Below, piece after piece: positions 8,500 through 17,092 of a DNA stretch of 64,000 bases. The notes beneath the pieces were generated by a model. The model was not told the DNA's origin and did no database searches. It was given only the letters and a program-made list of their open reading frames with translations. Source of the stretch: Herpetosiphon geysericola (GTDB lineage: Bacteria; Chloroflexota; Chloroflexia; Chloroflexales; Herpetosiphonaceae); NCBI RefSeq assembly GCF_001306135.1, contig NZ_LGKP01000021.1, forward strand, positions 248,001-312,000, read 5' to 3'. The position numbers were made by a program, and so were the translations under genes. Every line of letters starts with the position of its first letter. The stretch's first letter is position 1.

Positions 8500-9150
8500 A
8501 TGAGATGGAAACGCTTGGTTGGTAGCCTTAGTCTCCTAGTTTTTCTTGCGGCCTGTAACACAACGCTGAATCACGACGAGCGCGATGCGATTGCGCCCAG
8601 GGTGTTGGATCTAGAGATTAATGATTGTAGTATTTCCCCAAGCCGAGAATATGCGCTGATTGTACAGATGAATCGCCCTGCCGCTGAGCAGTATCAAATA
8701 TATTCCCTAATCACAAAACAACCAATCGTCCTTCCTGAGGCCGATAAGCATGCCTATGGAGATCCAATGGATTGGATGCTTGGGGCAAGCAATGATGTTT
8801 TGATCGTCATGCCGCATTGGCTGATTGATCTATCGACAAAGGTGGTTACTGATACGCGAAAGACTGATCCACATAAGACGAGTCCATGGTGGACAACGGG
8901 ACTACGGTTTATTGATAACAGTGTCTCACCTAATGGCCTGTATAACATCGGACAAGGAACCGTCTGGTTTGTGCCAACACCAGGCGCATCACCGCTGACT
9001 CCAACAATCGTTTCGGTTGAAAATCCTGTTGCTAGATTATGTGGCAATGCATGGGAACCAGATAGCCGTGGGCTGTATTTTTTGGACTATGGTTATCACG
9101 CTCGCTCAACATCGCCAGGGCCGCTACGTTTTTTGGAGATCAACCCTTAA
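8500..9150 (+). CDS. Putative lipoprotein of unknown function
   Basis: A 216-residue protein with a classic lipoprotein signal: MRWKRL, a hydrophobic stretch and the lipobox LAAC with Cys at residue 19. The mature part holds segments such as DLEINDCSISPSREYALIVQM, GDPMDWMLGASNDVLIVMP and PDSRGLYFLDYGY, which resemble the blades of WD40/TolB-like beta-propellers, but the protein is too short for a full propeller. AAGGAG lies 6 bases before the ATG. It is probably anchored to the outer face of the cytoplasmic membrane. I do not recognise a named family. Confidence 0.8.
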   Translation: MRWKRLVGSLSLLVFLAACNTTLNHDERDAIAPRVLDLEINDCSISPSREYALIVQMNRPAAEQYQIYSLITKQPIVLPEADKHAYGDPMDWMLGASNDVLIVMPHWLIDLSTKVVTDTRKTDPHKTSPWWTTGLRFIDNSVSPNGLYNIGQGTVWFVPTPGASPLTPTIVSVENPVARLCGNAWEPDSRGLYFLDYGYHARSTSPGPLRFLEINP

Positions 9151-9290
9151 TCAGTCAGCATGCTGAGCAAATTGAGAGTGCGAATAATTCGGGGCTTGCA
9201 GAATTCTTCTTGCCCAAACACCAAACTTCATTGATAATAGGCACTAGAAAAGCGACCTAGAGTAGTTGCAGCGATGAAAGGATGACGGCG

Positions 9291-9935
9291 ATGAGCCAAA
9301 ACCGCTTTCGTCCCTATGACCGTCAAGATGACGAAACCAGCCCAACCGCCCCTACCCGTCGGATTGACCCAGCCGAGTTGCGCAAAGATGATCAGTCGTG
9401 GCAAGGCATGGTTAACAATGATTGGCGCTCAGAGCGCCGCCGCGTCAACACCAGCCGCACCAGCCCAATCGACACATTCAATACCCAAGGTGTCGCCTCG
9501 TGGCTTAGCAAAGGTGGCTATCGCTATGTTGTAATCGCCACAGTTGTGGTGATTGTGCTGATTATTTTCATCTTATATTCGAATCGGCCTGGCAAAACTG
9601 AAGATCCCAATAACAACCAAGGCTTGAATCTCGCCAACCAACCAACTTCGGGAATTATCGTTGGGCCATCACCAACCCCAGAGGGCTTGATTCCGCCCGA
9701 TAACGGGACAATTCCCAGCGAAGGCCCAGTTTTTGCGGTCACTGGCACTGGCAGCGATGGCTTGTTCCTTCGCGATCAGCCTGGTGGAAATATTGTCAAA
9801 ACCATGCCTGAGGGAACTCAATTAACCAAGCTCTCCGAGCAAAATATTGAGGGGACGTTGTGGTTCCAAGTGCGTGAGGTTCAGACACAAGTTGAGGGGT
9901 GGTGTTCGGCGCAGTTCTTAGTGCCAACCCAATAA
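9291..9935 (+). CDS. Membrane-anchored SH3-domain protein
   Basis: A 214-residue protein: an Arg-, Pro- and Thr-rich cytoplasmic part (residues ~1-75), one membrane helix (YVVIATVVVIVLIIFILYS), a Pro/Asn-rich linker with PSPTPEGLIPPDNG, and a C-terminal bacterial SH3 domain beginning near FAVTGTGSDGLFLRDQPGG and ending GWCSAQFLVPTQ. The topology suggests an extracellular SH3 domain that may bind cell wall peptides. The start at 9291 has AAAGG nine bases upstream; the ATG at 9282 would abut that site. Confidence 0.8.
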   Translation: MSQNRFRPYDRQDDETSPTAPTRRIDPAELRKDDQSWQGMVNNDWRSERRRVNTSRTSPIDTFNTQGVASWLSKGGYRYVVIATVVVIVLIIFILYSNRPGKTEDPNNNQGLNLANQPTSGIIVGPSPTPEGLIPPDNGTIPSEGPVFAVTGTGSDGLFLRDQPGGNIVKTMPEGTQLTKLSEQNIEGTLWFQVREVQTQVEGWCSAQFLVPTQ

Positions 9936-9949
9936 GGCCCTAAAAACAC

Positions 9950-9989
9950 GAACGGCACGAGGCAATTGATCTTGCAACTCGTGCCGTTC
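9950..9989. terminator. Convergent terminator hairpin
   Basis: A 12-bp perfect stem (GAACGGCACGAG and its complement), plus an inner GCAA/TTGC pair, between the SH3 gene and convergent mgtE. On the minus strand it is followed by GTGTTTTTAGG, so it works best for mgtE but may serve both. Confidence 0.75.
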
Positions 9990-10029
9990 TACTGGTCTGG
10001 CGGGTCGTTATCGGTAGGCATAGACGCTC

Positions 10030-11388
10030 CTAGATTAAATAGCGAATTAAGATTGTAGCTAAGCCAAGCAGGCAGCTATAGCCCGTTACATCGGTTACGG
10101 TGGTCACTATCACGCCCGAGGCCAAGGCTGGGTCAACCCGAAATAGCTTGAGGGTCAAGGGCACAACCGTGCCAGCAATCGCCGCCGAGACCAAATTCAG
10201 CAACATTGCACAGCCTGCAACCACGCCCAACATTGGCTTGCCCTGCCACAACCACCCAAGCAGGCCAATGGCGCTACCAAATGCTACACCATTGATAGCC
10301 CCAATGCCAACCTCGCGACCTAAGGCCCGAAATCCTTGGCCAGTTGCCACTTCACCCAACGCAATCGAACGCACAATCAAGGTCAGGGTCTGAATTCCTG
10401 CGTTACCGCCCATGCCCGCAATAATTGGCATAAATGGCACCAGCGCCGTTACTTTTTCGACCGTACCATCAAAGTTGCTCACCACCCAAGCCGCCAAAAT
10501 GGCCGTTGGCAAATTGACAAACAACCAAAATAAGCGCCGTCGCGATGAACGAAACAACGAATCTTCAACATCTTCGTCTTGTGGCAGGTTGGCCAACAAG
10601 TACATATCTTCGGTGGCTTCTTCTGCGATCACGTCGATAATATCGTCGGCAGTAACCGCGCCGACAATCCGCCGTTGCGCATCAACCACCGGCAAAGCCA
10701 ACAAATCGTAACGAGCAAGCAAGCGCGCACATTCTTCTTGGTCGGTTGCAACGCTGGCCGTAATCACGTTGCGATCCATAATGTCGCTGAGCTGGGTTTG
10801 GGCTGGCGCCATCACCAACGAGCGCAAACTGACCACCCCAACCAAGGCATCGTTGGCATCGACCACATACAAATAGTAGACCGACTCATCTTCTGGCTGC
10901 AAACCGCGCAGCAAATCGATTGCCTGTTGGGTGCTCAAGCGGTCGCGCAAGGTCACAACATGCGAGGTCATCAAACCGCCGGCACTCTCCTCGTCGTGCG
11001 CCATCAGTTGACGCACATCGTCGGAATCTTCTGGGTCCATGGCGGCCAAGGTGGCAGCAATGTGGGCTGGCTCTAACTCGACCAAGACATCAGCTGCATC
11101 ATCTGGCTCCATTTGCTCAAGCAAATCGGAAAGCTGATCACTGGTGAGGGTTTCGGCAAGCTCCACTTGCGAATCGGTATCAAGCTCAATTAAGACATCT
11201 GCGCCATGTTCAAGATTAAGCCGGGCAAACACTTCGTACAGCTCGTCGGATTCGAGTTCATCGAGGATGGCTGCTGCATCGGCAGCGTGTAGGTTGGCAA
11301 CCAGTTGACTTGCTTGGTCGATTGCGCCAGCATCGAGCGCAGCCCGCACGTCTTCTAAGGTTGGCCGAATATCGAGGATTTTGGTCAT
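10030..11388 (-). CDS. mgtE: Magnesium transporter MgtE
   Basis: A 452-residue protein with the full MgtE layout: an N-terminal superhelical domain (residues ~10-130, with LLEQMEPDDAADVLVEL), two CBS domains (~130-255; LMTSHVVTLRD and IMDRNVITAS), a connecting helix, and five membrane helices (~285-452) with the conserved GMGGNAGIQTLTLIVRSIALGE pore region. MgtE is a Mg2+ channel that the cytoplasmic domains close when Mg2+ is plentiful. GGAGG lies 6 bases before the ATG at 11388. The transcript leader contains a mini-ORF and a strong hairpin, suggesting a second layer of control. Confidence 0.95.
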   Translation of the reverse strand: MTKILDIRPTLEDVRAALDAGAIDQASQLVANLHAADAAAILDELESDELYEVFARLNLEHGADVLIELDTDSQVELAETLTSDQLSDLLEQMEPDDAADVLVELEPAHIAATLAAMDPEDSDDVRQLMAHDEESAGGLMTSHVVTLRDRLSTQQAIDLLRGLQPEDESVYYLYVVDANDALVGVVSLRSLVMAPAQTQLSDIMDRNVITASVATDQEECARLLARYDLLALPVVDAQRRIVGAVTADDIIDVIAEEATEDMYLLANLPQDEDVEDSLFRSSRRRLFWLFVNLPTAILAAWVVSNFDGTVEKVTALVPFMPIIAGMGGNAGIQTLTLIVRSIALGEVATGQGFRALGREVGIGAINGVAFGSAIGLLGWLWQGKPMLGVVAGCAMLLNLVSAAIAGTVVPLTLKLFRVDPALASGVIVTTVTDVTGYSCLLGLATILIRYLI

Positions 11389-11414
11389 CGGACACCTCCA
11401 TGTGGCAAACACAC

Positions 11415-11438
11415 AACGAGCGGGAATTCCCGCTCACT
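11415..11438 (-). promoter_or_regulatory. Hairpin in the mgtE leader, possible attenuator
   Basis: GAGCGGGAATTCCCGCTC (11418-11435) is a perfect palindrome; with two G-U pairs and one A-U the RNA stem reaches 10 bp around an AAUU loop. It begins 3 bases after the mini-ORF stop and ends 26 bases before the mgtE start. The following GTTGTGTGTTTG is only weakly T-rich, so it could be a poor terminator or could block or expose the ribosome site. Confidence 0.55.
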
Positions 11439-11441
11439 GGT

Positions 11442-11507
11442 CTAGCCAATCAGAGGTAATTCCGCTTGCTGTGGGTCATCTTCGGTTGTAGAACCATCAG
11501 TACTCAT
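11442..11507 (-). CDS. Mini-ORF upstream of mgtE (possible leader peptide)
   Basis: An ATG at 11507 opens a 21-codon frame on the mgtE strand that ends in TAG at 11442. The peptide is acidic and holds prolines: MSTDGSTTEDD, then PQQAELPLIG. The predicted start of transcription from the extended -10 box at 11517-11525 falls 2-5 bases before this ATG, so translation would have to be leaderless; no Shine-Dalgarno site exists. Acid/proline-rich leader peptides upstream of Mg2+ transporter genes (mgtL of enterobacteria) sense Mg2+ through ribosome stalling or destabilisation. The parallel is an inference; the frame could be chance. Confidence 0.4.
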   Translation of the reverse strand: MSTDGSTTEDDPQQAELPLIG

Positions 11508-11516
11508 ACGTCGGGC

Positions 11517-11525
11517 AGTATACCA
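11517..11525 (-). promoter_or_regulatory. mgtE promoter, extended -10
   Basis: Minus-strand TGG-TATACT, a TGn extended -10 element, lies 9 bases before the mini-ORF ATG. No good -35 box is found at 17 bases, as is usual for extended -10 promoters. Confidence 0.6.
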
Positions 11526-11826
11526 CGATTTATTTGGCTACTAGAGCGGCCCTCTGTCAGCAAGCAAACTCACCACATGGGTTATGACTTTGGTACTGTC
11601 TTAAGCACGCGAATGTACTACGTGACCTAGTGTACAATAGGCCATAGTAATTAAAGGCTTTAACCAATGCTTGGCTAAAAGCTAGGCTAGGCCATTTTTT
11701 TGGCCGCAATCAGTGGTATGAAGCCTGCTTTAGTTCAGTAAAGCTGCCAAGCCGAGCAGCTTAGGCGCTTGCATGGTAGGCTACAATACAGCCATGAGAA
11801 GAGCTGCGATCGCCGATGGACATTCA
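11526..11826. other. Intergenic region between mgtE and the diguanylate cyclase
   Basis: About 300 bases between divergent promoters. It holds two TACAAT words (near 11635 and 11782), the second followed by an ATG that opens an 11-codon frame (11794-11829), and a short GGCCA-T5-TGGCC palindrome near 11700. I see no convincing gene or known riboswitch; a GEMM (cyclic di-GMP) motif is not evident. Confidence 0.5.
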
Positions 11827-11856
11827 TAGACAAGCAGAAAATCAAACTGTTATAAT
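11827..11856 (+). promoter_or_regulatory. Promoter of the diguanylate cyclase
   Basis: TAGACA (11827-11832), an 18-base spacer and a perfect TATAAT (11851-11856). The predicted start is about 11863, only some 5 bases before the GTG at 11868. Confidence 0.7.
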
Positions 11857-11867
11857 AGGCCACAACG

Positions 11868-14057
11868 GTGTTTACTAATCGCACAAAACGACCTGGACGC
11901 GACATGACCAAGCGACGACCCGTGCTACGGCTTTCTTCGCGGCAACGAACTCACTTTCAAGCCAATCCTTTGCGAATTCGACGCATGATTACCGAGTTGC
12001 ATGCGCTCCACGAGATTCGCCATGCGATTAATCAAGCCTTGGATTTGGATACGGTGCTCGAGGAGATTTATAGTCAAACATCGCGATTAATGGATACCCG
12101 CCAGTTTTATTTGGCGTTATACTCGCCTGAGTTGCAATTGATCGAATTTGCCTTGGCGGTCGAAAACGGCCAACGGATGTCGTGGCCCTCACGCCCCTAT
12201 GCAGATGGCCTCACCGAATGGATTTTGCAGCATCGGCGACCGCTCCGAATTAACGACCATGATCACAATGCAACGGTTGCCCCGATTATTGTTGGCCAGC
12301 CAATGCAATCATTTTTAGGGGTTCCAATTGTGCTTGGCGAGCAGGTGCTTGGGGTCATTAGCGTTCAATCGGTCGAACGCGTTGAGGCCTATTCTTCCCA
12401 CGACGAACAAATTTTGAGCATGATCGCTGATCAAGCAGCAGTGGCAATCGCCCACGCCAAACGCTTTGCAGCGGTTGATCAACAGCTCCAAGCCCGCGTG
12501 GCTCAACTCGAAACCCTCGAAGCAACCATCCGCGATTTAAACGAAACCCTCGATGTGGATACGATTCTCAATCGCTTGCTCGCCCGCATTCAGCCAATCA
12601 TGCACGCTGATGCTGGCATGGTGTGTTTGCTCGATCCTGAGCAGCAGCGCTTGTATATTCGGGCGATTCAGGGCTATCCAGCTGAGGTTCGGCGCTTTCA
12701 ATTCGAAGGCTGGCCGATTGATCGTGGGATTGCTGGCTTAGTTGCCCGTACTGGACAGCCCGATTGGACTGCTGATATTCGTAATTCTGGCTATTATGTT
12801 AATTCACGACCAACCACATTAAGCCAAATGACAGTGCCAATTGTGCATAGTGGCAAGGTTTTAGGCGTGATGATTTTGGAAAGTGATCGAGTTGGTACAT
12901 TTAATCAGGATACAACCCGTTTTGTTAGCCAAATTGCTGATCATGCGGCGCTTTCGATTCATAATGCGCATATTCATCAACAAGCGGTTGAGCAACAAGC
13001 CTTGTTGGCCCAACGATCACAACAACTCAATGAAGTGTTACGGATTAGCCAAGCATTAAGCGCAAATCTCAATTTAAATGATTTGCTGCCAGAAATTGTG
13101 CGTGCAATTCAAGCCAGCTTAGGCTTTAATATCGCCTTGCTCAGTTTAGTCGATCAAGAGCGACCAAGTTTTATGCGGCGGCGAGCAGTGGCGGGCGTGC
13201 CTGATGAGCGTTGGTTTGAATTACGTGATCAATTAGTGCCAATTGATTGGTATCGCAGCGTGATGCGCGAGGAATTTCGCATTAGTCGCTCATATTATAT
13301 TCCACACAGCCATACCAGTTATACTGCAATTTGGGGCAACAGCGATGATACCTATCGCGCTGATTTGGGCGAGCGTCGGCCACATGAATGGCATCAAGAT
13401 GATGCGCTCTTCGTGCCATTGTACGATTCAGATAATAATTTAATTAGTATTCTCTCAGTTGATGATCCGCGCGATCGGCGCAAACCTTCGTTTGAATCAG
13501 TGCAAGTGCTCGAAATTTTTGCAACTCAAGCAGCAATTGCAATTGAAAATGCCCATCTATATACGATTACGCAGCAATTGGCCATCACCGATGGCTTGAC
13601 TGGTTTATTTAATCAACGCCATTTTATCACAATGCTTGATCGTGAAGTTGCCTTAGCCTATCGTTACTCCTATCCATTATCATTATTGGCTTTGGATATT
13701 GATTATTTTAAGCAATATAACGATAACTATGGCCATTTGGTTGGAAATGTGCTGTTACGTGATTTTGCGCGCTTGGTTTGTGATAATGTGCGCGATGTTG
13801 ATATTGTTTCGCGCAATGGCGGCGAAGAATTTACCATCATCCTGCCAAAAACAGACCAAGAAGGCGCGGTGTTATTGGCCGAACGCCTGCGCACCTGCAC
13901 TGCTGAGCACCTTTTTGGCCAAGGCCATATTACGGTCAGCATCGGCGTGGCCACCCTCAACAACAATTGGGATGCGCATACCCTGCACGACCAAGCCGAC
14001 CAAGCCTTGTATCGGGCAAAAAACTCCGGACGTAATCTGGTTATCAGCGTCCCATAA
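11868..14057 (+). CDS. Triple-GAF diguanylate cyclase (GGDEF)
   Basis: A 729-residue protein with three GAF sensor domains (roughly residues 45-195, 205-365 and 395-555) and a C-terminal GGDEF domain (~565-727). The active-site loop is RNGGEEF at ~650, an active variant, and the metal/substrate segment ITDGLTGLFNQRHF is intact, so it should make cyclic di-GMP from two GTP. No RxxD inhibitory site is seen directly before the GGEEF. No signal peptide or membrane helix, so a cytoplasmic sensor. The GTG at 11868 has no ribosome site and would be leaderless; an ATG at 11904 is the alternative start, also without a clear site. Confidence 0.9.
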   Translation: MFTNRTKRPGRDMTKRRPVLRLSSRQRTHFQANPLRIRRMITELHALHEIRHAINQALDLDTVLEEIYSQTSRLMDTRQFYLALYSPELQLIEFALAVENGQRMSWPSRPYADGLTEWILQHRRPLRINDHDHNATVAPIIVGQPMQSFLGVPIVLGEQVLGVISVQSVERVEAYSSHDEQILSMIADQAAVAIAHAKRFAAVDQQLQARVAQLETLEATIRDLNETLDVDTILNRLLARIQPIMHADAGMVCLLDPEQQRLYIRAIQGYPAEVRRFQFEGWPIDRGIAGLVARTGQPDWTADIRNSGYYVNSRPTTLSQMTVPIVHSGKVLGVMILESDRVGTFNQDTTRFVSQIADHAALSIHNAHIHQQAVEQQALLAQRSQQLNEVLRISQALSANLNLNDLLPEIVRAIQASLGFNIALLSLVDQERPSFMRRRAVAGVPDERWFELRDQLVPIDWYRSVMREEFRISRSYYIPHSHTSYTAIWGNSDDTYRADLGERRPHEWHQDDALFVPLYDSDNNLISILSVDDPRDRRKPSFESVQVLEIFATQAAIAIENAHLYTITQQLAITDGLTGLFNQRHFITMLDREVALAYRYSYPLSLLALDIDYFKQYNDNYGHLVGNVLLRDFARLVCDNVRDVDIVSRNGGEEFTIILPKTDQEGAVLLAERLRTCTAEHLFGQGHITVSIGVATLNNNWDAHTLHDQADQALYRAKNSGRNLVISVP

Positions 14058-14078
14058 TCGTCAGCTTTTTTGCGGTCG

Positions 14079-14087
14079 TGCTAGAAT
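14079..14087 (+). promoter_or_regulatory. Possible promoter for the C26 hydrolase / murI operon
   Basis: TGC-TAGAAT, an extended -10 element, in the 60-base gap after the diguanylate cyclase; predicted start about 14095, 23 bases before the next ATG. Confidence 0.5.
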
Positions 14088-14117
14088 GGCAAGAGCAACA
14101 CAATCAAGGAGTGTCCT

Positions 14118-14879
14118 ATGCCATCACGCTTGCCGATTATTGGGATACCGTGCGCAACGTATGCCCGTCCGCATCCCTACCCTCTCGCTCATGGCAACAA
14201 TCAAACCTATATTCGCGCAGTTGAGGCCGCTGGTGGCGTGCCGCTTTTGATTCCGTTGGTGGAGCACGAGGCAGCGTTATTTGCGGCATTTCAGGCTGTC
14301 GATGGATTATTATTCGCTGGTGGCGTTGATCTTGATCCTGCCTACTACAGCGAGGAGCCACACCCCGCGCTTGGCACGGTCAACCGCGAGCAAGATCGGG
14401 TTGAGATGCAGTTGTTGGCGTGGGCCAAGCACTATCACAAGCCAGTTTTTGCGATTTGTCGCGGTTTTCAGTTGTTGAATGTGGCCTATGGCGGCACGCT
14501 CTACCAAGATTTACCCTCGCAATACCAGCCCACGCTCAACCACGACGAGTCATTTGCACGCCAACAACGCGATTTACCAGCCCATGAACTGCGCCTCAGC
14601 GACGATTCAAAATTGGCTGAATTGCTTGGCACAACGCCATTTGCGGTCAACACCATGCACCACCAAGGAGTCAAAGATTTAGGCGCTGAGCTTCAAGCAG
14701 TTGGTTGGTCGGATGATGGCCTGATTGAAGCGGTCGAAGATCCGCAACGGCCTTGGGTTGTTGGCGTGCAATGCCACCCAGAAGAACTGGTGCTCGGCGA
14801 AGATTTACGCTGGCAAGCGATTTTTTCGGCCTTTGTTGAGGCTGCCCGTGCCAACCGCAACGAGGCGATTCAGGCATGA
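14118..14879 (+). CDS. Class I glutamine amidotransferase-like hydrolase (peptidase C26)
   Basis: A 253-residue protein of the gamma-glutamyl-gamma-aminobutyrate hydrolase (PuuD) family. It begins LPIIGIPCATYARP, has the oxyanion region LLFAGGVDLDPAYY, the nucleophile Cys in FAICRGFQLLNVAYGG, the HDE segment, and the His-Glu pair in VGVQCHPEEL. Such enzymes hydrolyse gamma-glutamyl amides; the true substrate is not known. AAGGAG lies 6 bases before the ATG. Its stop overlaps the start of murI (ATGA), so translation is coupled and a link with glutamate or cell-wall metabolism is likely. Confidence 0.9.
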   Translation: MPSRLPIIGIPCATYARPHPYPLAHGNNQTYIRAVEAAGGVPLLIPLVEHEAALFAAFQAVDGLLFAGGVDLDPAYYSEEPHPALGTVNREQDRVEMQLLAWAKHYHKPVFAICRGFQLLNVAYGGTLYQDLPSQYQPTLNHDESFARQQRDLPAHELRLSDDSKLAELLGTTPFAVNTMHHQGVKDLGAELQAVGWSDDGLIEAVEDPQRPWVVGVQCHPEELVLGEDLRWQAIFSAFVEAARANRNEAIQA

Positions 14880-15640
14880 AACAGCGACCAATTGGCATGT
14901 TCGATTCAGGGGTTGGCGGCTTATCGACCTTGCGCGATGTGCGCGCGCTCTTGCCAAATGAAGATATTATCTATTACGCTGATACAGGCAATTGCCCGTA
15001 TGGCGGGCGTTCGCACGCAGAAATTGTGGCCTTGGCCGAGCGCGTTACCCATGTTTTGCTCGAACGCGAGGTTAAAATTATTGTTGTAGCCTGCAACACT
15101 GCAACCCTGCATGCCGTTGATTACCTACGCGAACATTTCAGTATTCGCTTTGTTGGCATGGAGCCAGGCATCAAACCAGCAATCGCCCAAACCAAAACAG
15201 GCGTAGTTGGCGTGATGGCCACCCAAGCCACCGTCGCAGGTGAACGATTTCAGCGCCTGATTGCCCGTTATGCAGGCGATGTTCAGGTTGTGCCACAAGC
15301 ATGCCCTGGCTTAGTTGAATTAATCGAGGCTGGCGAATTGCAAAGTGCCACAACTCGCGATGCTGTGGCGCGCTATGTTGAGCCATTGCTCAAGGCAGGC
15401 GCTGATACGATTGTCTTGGGCTGCACCCATTATCCATTTTTGCGCCCCTTGATTGCCGAGGTTGCTGGGCCAAACATTGCCTTGCTTGATACTGGCGCAG
15501 CCGTGGCGCGCCAAACCCAACGCCTACTTGCCACCGATGAGCTGCTTAATTCCCAAAGCGCAGTAGGCAGCATCGAATGGCTCACCAGTGGCGATCCAGC
15601 AGATTTTGCCAAGCTTCGGCAATGTTTAGAAATCGAGTAA
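14876..15640 (+). CDS. murI: Glutamate racemase
   Basis: A 254-residue enzyme that converts L- to D-glutamate for peptidoglycan. It shows IGMFDSGVGGLSTLRDV at the N-terminus, the first catalytic Cys in VVACNTATLHAV, and the second in VLGCTHYPFLRPLI. Length is typical. It overlaps the C26 hydrolase by four bases and is followed after 4 bases by a VWA gene, whose ribosome site lies inside the end of murI, so murI may be read together with the VWA/PP2C cluster. Confidence 0.95.
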   Translation: MKQRPIGMFDSGVGGLSTLRDVRALLPNEDIIYYADTGNCPYGGRSHAEIVALAERVTHVLLEREVKIIVVACNTATLHAVDYLREHFSIRFVGMEPGIKPAIAQTKTGVVGVMATQATVAGERFQRLIARYAGDVQVVPQACPGLVELIEAGELQSATTRDAVARYVEPLLKAGADTIVLGCTHYPFLRPLIAEVAGPNIALLDTGAAVARQTQRLLATDELLNSQSAVGSIEWLTSGDPADFAKLRQCLEIE

Positions 15641-15644
15641 GCCT

Positions 15645-17012
15645 ATGACGAGCTTAGATCTCAGGCTCACCCTTTCACGCAGTAGCGTACCTGCCAACAC
15701 GGGCGAGCAAGTGTTGTATGTGTTGGCCGAAGTGCTTGGCCAAGGCAAGGCCAATCAACGCATTCCGGTGCACTGTGTGTTATTGGTCGATTGTTCGCCT
15801 TCGATGCGCGTGCCAATTGCCGATAGCACGCTGTTTCGCGAATTAATGCGCCGTGGAGCCGCCCACGAAGTGATGCTCGATGGCGTGCCAGTTTGGAAAA
15901 TTCGCGACGATTTGATGGATGAAGTGCGGCGACGAGCACAAAGCCCCAGCCGTTGGCTTGGCCAAGCAGTGCGCGGAGCCGCCGAACGGCTGAATTCCGA
16001 TGATCAGCTTTCGATCATTGGCTTTGCTGAAAAAGCGCATGCAGTGCTCAAAGCCAAATCGCCAAGCGATGTGGTGCGGCTTGAAGGCGCGGTCGCCATC
16101 CTCGAACGTGGCGATCTTGGGCGTAGCACCCGGCTAGCCCCAGGCTTGCGCAACACGATTGAGCTACTCGATAGCATGCCAAGCACGGGCATTTCGCAAC
16201 GAATTGTGCTGCTTACCGATGGCTTTGTTGAAGATGATGAGCAAGCGTTGGCCTATGCGCGGCATCTGGCAGCCCGTTCAATTCCAGTCTCGACAATTGG
16301 CTTGGGAGTCGAGTTTCAAGAGCAATTGCTGATGAGTTTTGCTGATCAGAGCGGTGGTCAGTCGAGCTTTATCACCGACCCCAGCGACTTGCCCAATTTG
16401 CTAGACCTCGAATTTGGCCGAGCGCATGCGATTATTGCTCAAAAGGCGCGGCTTGATTTACGTTTGGCCCACGATGTGCAAATCAGACGGATTTTGCGCA
16501 TTCGGCCAGCCCTGGGCGAAGTGCCAATACCCGAGTTCGAGGCTGGTTCTGGGAGTTTAAGCTTAGGCTCAATCGAACAACGCGCCAAAGCAGCCTGGCT
16601 GCTTGAACTACGAATTCCTGACCATGTGCCAAATATTTATCGCTTGTTGCGGCTTTCGTTGCAGGCCGACGATCCGCAAGGCCAAGGCTTGGAGCCAATC
16701 AATCGCGATGTGGTGATCGAATATCATCCACGGGCTGACCAAGCGCTCAACCCAGAGATTGTGGCAATTTTGGAGCGGGTGACGGCATGGCGCTTGCAAA
16801 ACAAAGCCCTTGAGCAAGCAGCCCAAGGCGATCAAGCAGGAGCGACCCGTCAATTACAAGCGGCAGTAACTCGTTTGGTCGATTTGGGCGAGCATGAATT
16901 GGCCGAACAAGCCGCCGCCGCCCAGCAAACCCTCCAAGAAACTGGCCAAATTGACCCAGAGCAAACCAAAATCTTGCGCTATGCAACCAGAAGATTGACA
17001 GAAGAACGATAA
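15645..17012 (+). CDS. VWA-domain protein 1 of the VWA/PP2C cluster
   Basis: A 455-residue protein. The von Willebrand A domain (about residues 45-235) has the metal site DCSPS in LLVDCSPSMRVP, a STRLAPGL Thr segment and LLTDGF. It differs from its two paralogues by an insert of ~50 residues after the first motif (MRRGAAHEVMLDGVPVWKIRDDLMDE). A beta-rich middle region follows, then a C-terminal helical hairpin (IVAILERVTAWRLQNKALEQAAQGDQAGATRQLQAAVTRL) that recurs in the other two. No signal peptide, so cytoplasmic. VWA domains of this type bind protein ligands through Mg2+. Ligand unknown. Confidence 0.88.
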   Translation: MTSLDLRLTLSRSSVPANTGEQVLYVLAEVLGQGKANQRIPVHCVLLVDCSPSMRVPIADSTLFRELMRRGAAHEVMLDGVPVWKIRDDLMDEVRRRAQSPSRWLGQAVRGAAERLNSDDQLSIIGFAEKAHAVLKAKSPSDVVRLEGAVAILERGDLGRSTRLAPGLRNTIELLDSMPSTGISQRIVLLTDGFVEDDEQALAYARHLAARSIPVSTIGLGVEFQEQLLMSFADQSGGQSSFITDPSDLPNLLDLEFGRAHAIIAQKARLDLRLAHDVQIRRILRIRPALGEVPIPEFEAGSGSLSLGSIEQRAKAAWLLELRIPDHVPNIYRLLRLSLQADDPQGQGLEPINRDVVIEYHPRADQALNPEIVAILERVTAWRLQNKALEQAAQGDQAGATRQLQAAVTRLVDLGEHELAEQAAAAQQTLQETGQIDPEQTKILRYATRRLTEER

Positions 17013-17092
17013 TCAGAAACATTCGGATAAGCTTATTCGTCCAAGAACAAGGAATTTTTTGTTGTTCTAGACCTATTCAGAGGAGTTGACCT

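Noticed and set aside
11388-11520. M-box (Mg2+) riboswitch upstream of mgtE
   Set aside because: The leader is too short and the conserved M-box core is not recognisable.
11794-11829. Eleven-codon frame after TACAAT upstream of the diguanylate cyclase
   Set aside because: Too short, no -35 box, and its stop overlaps the next promoter; probably chance.
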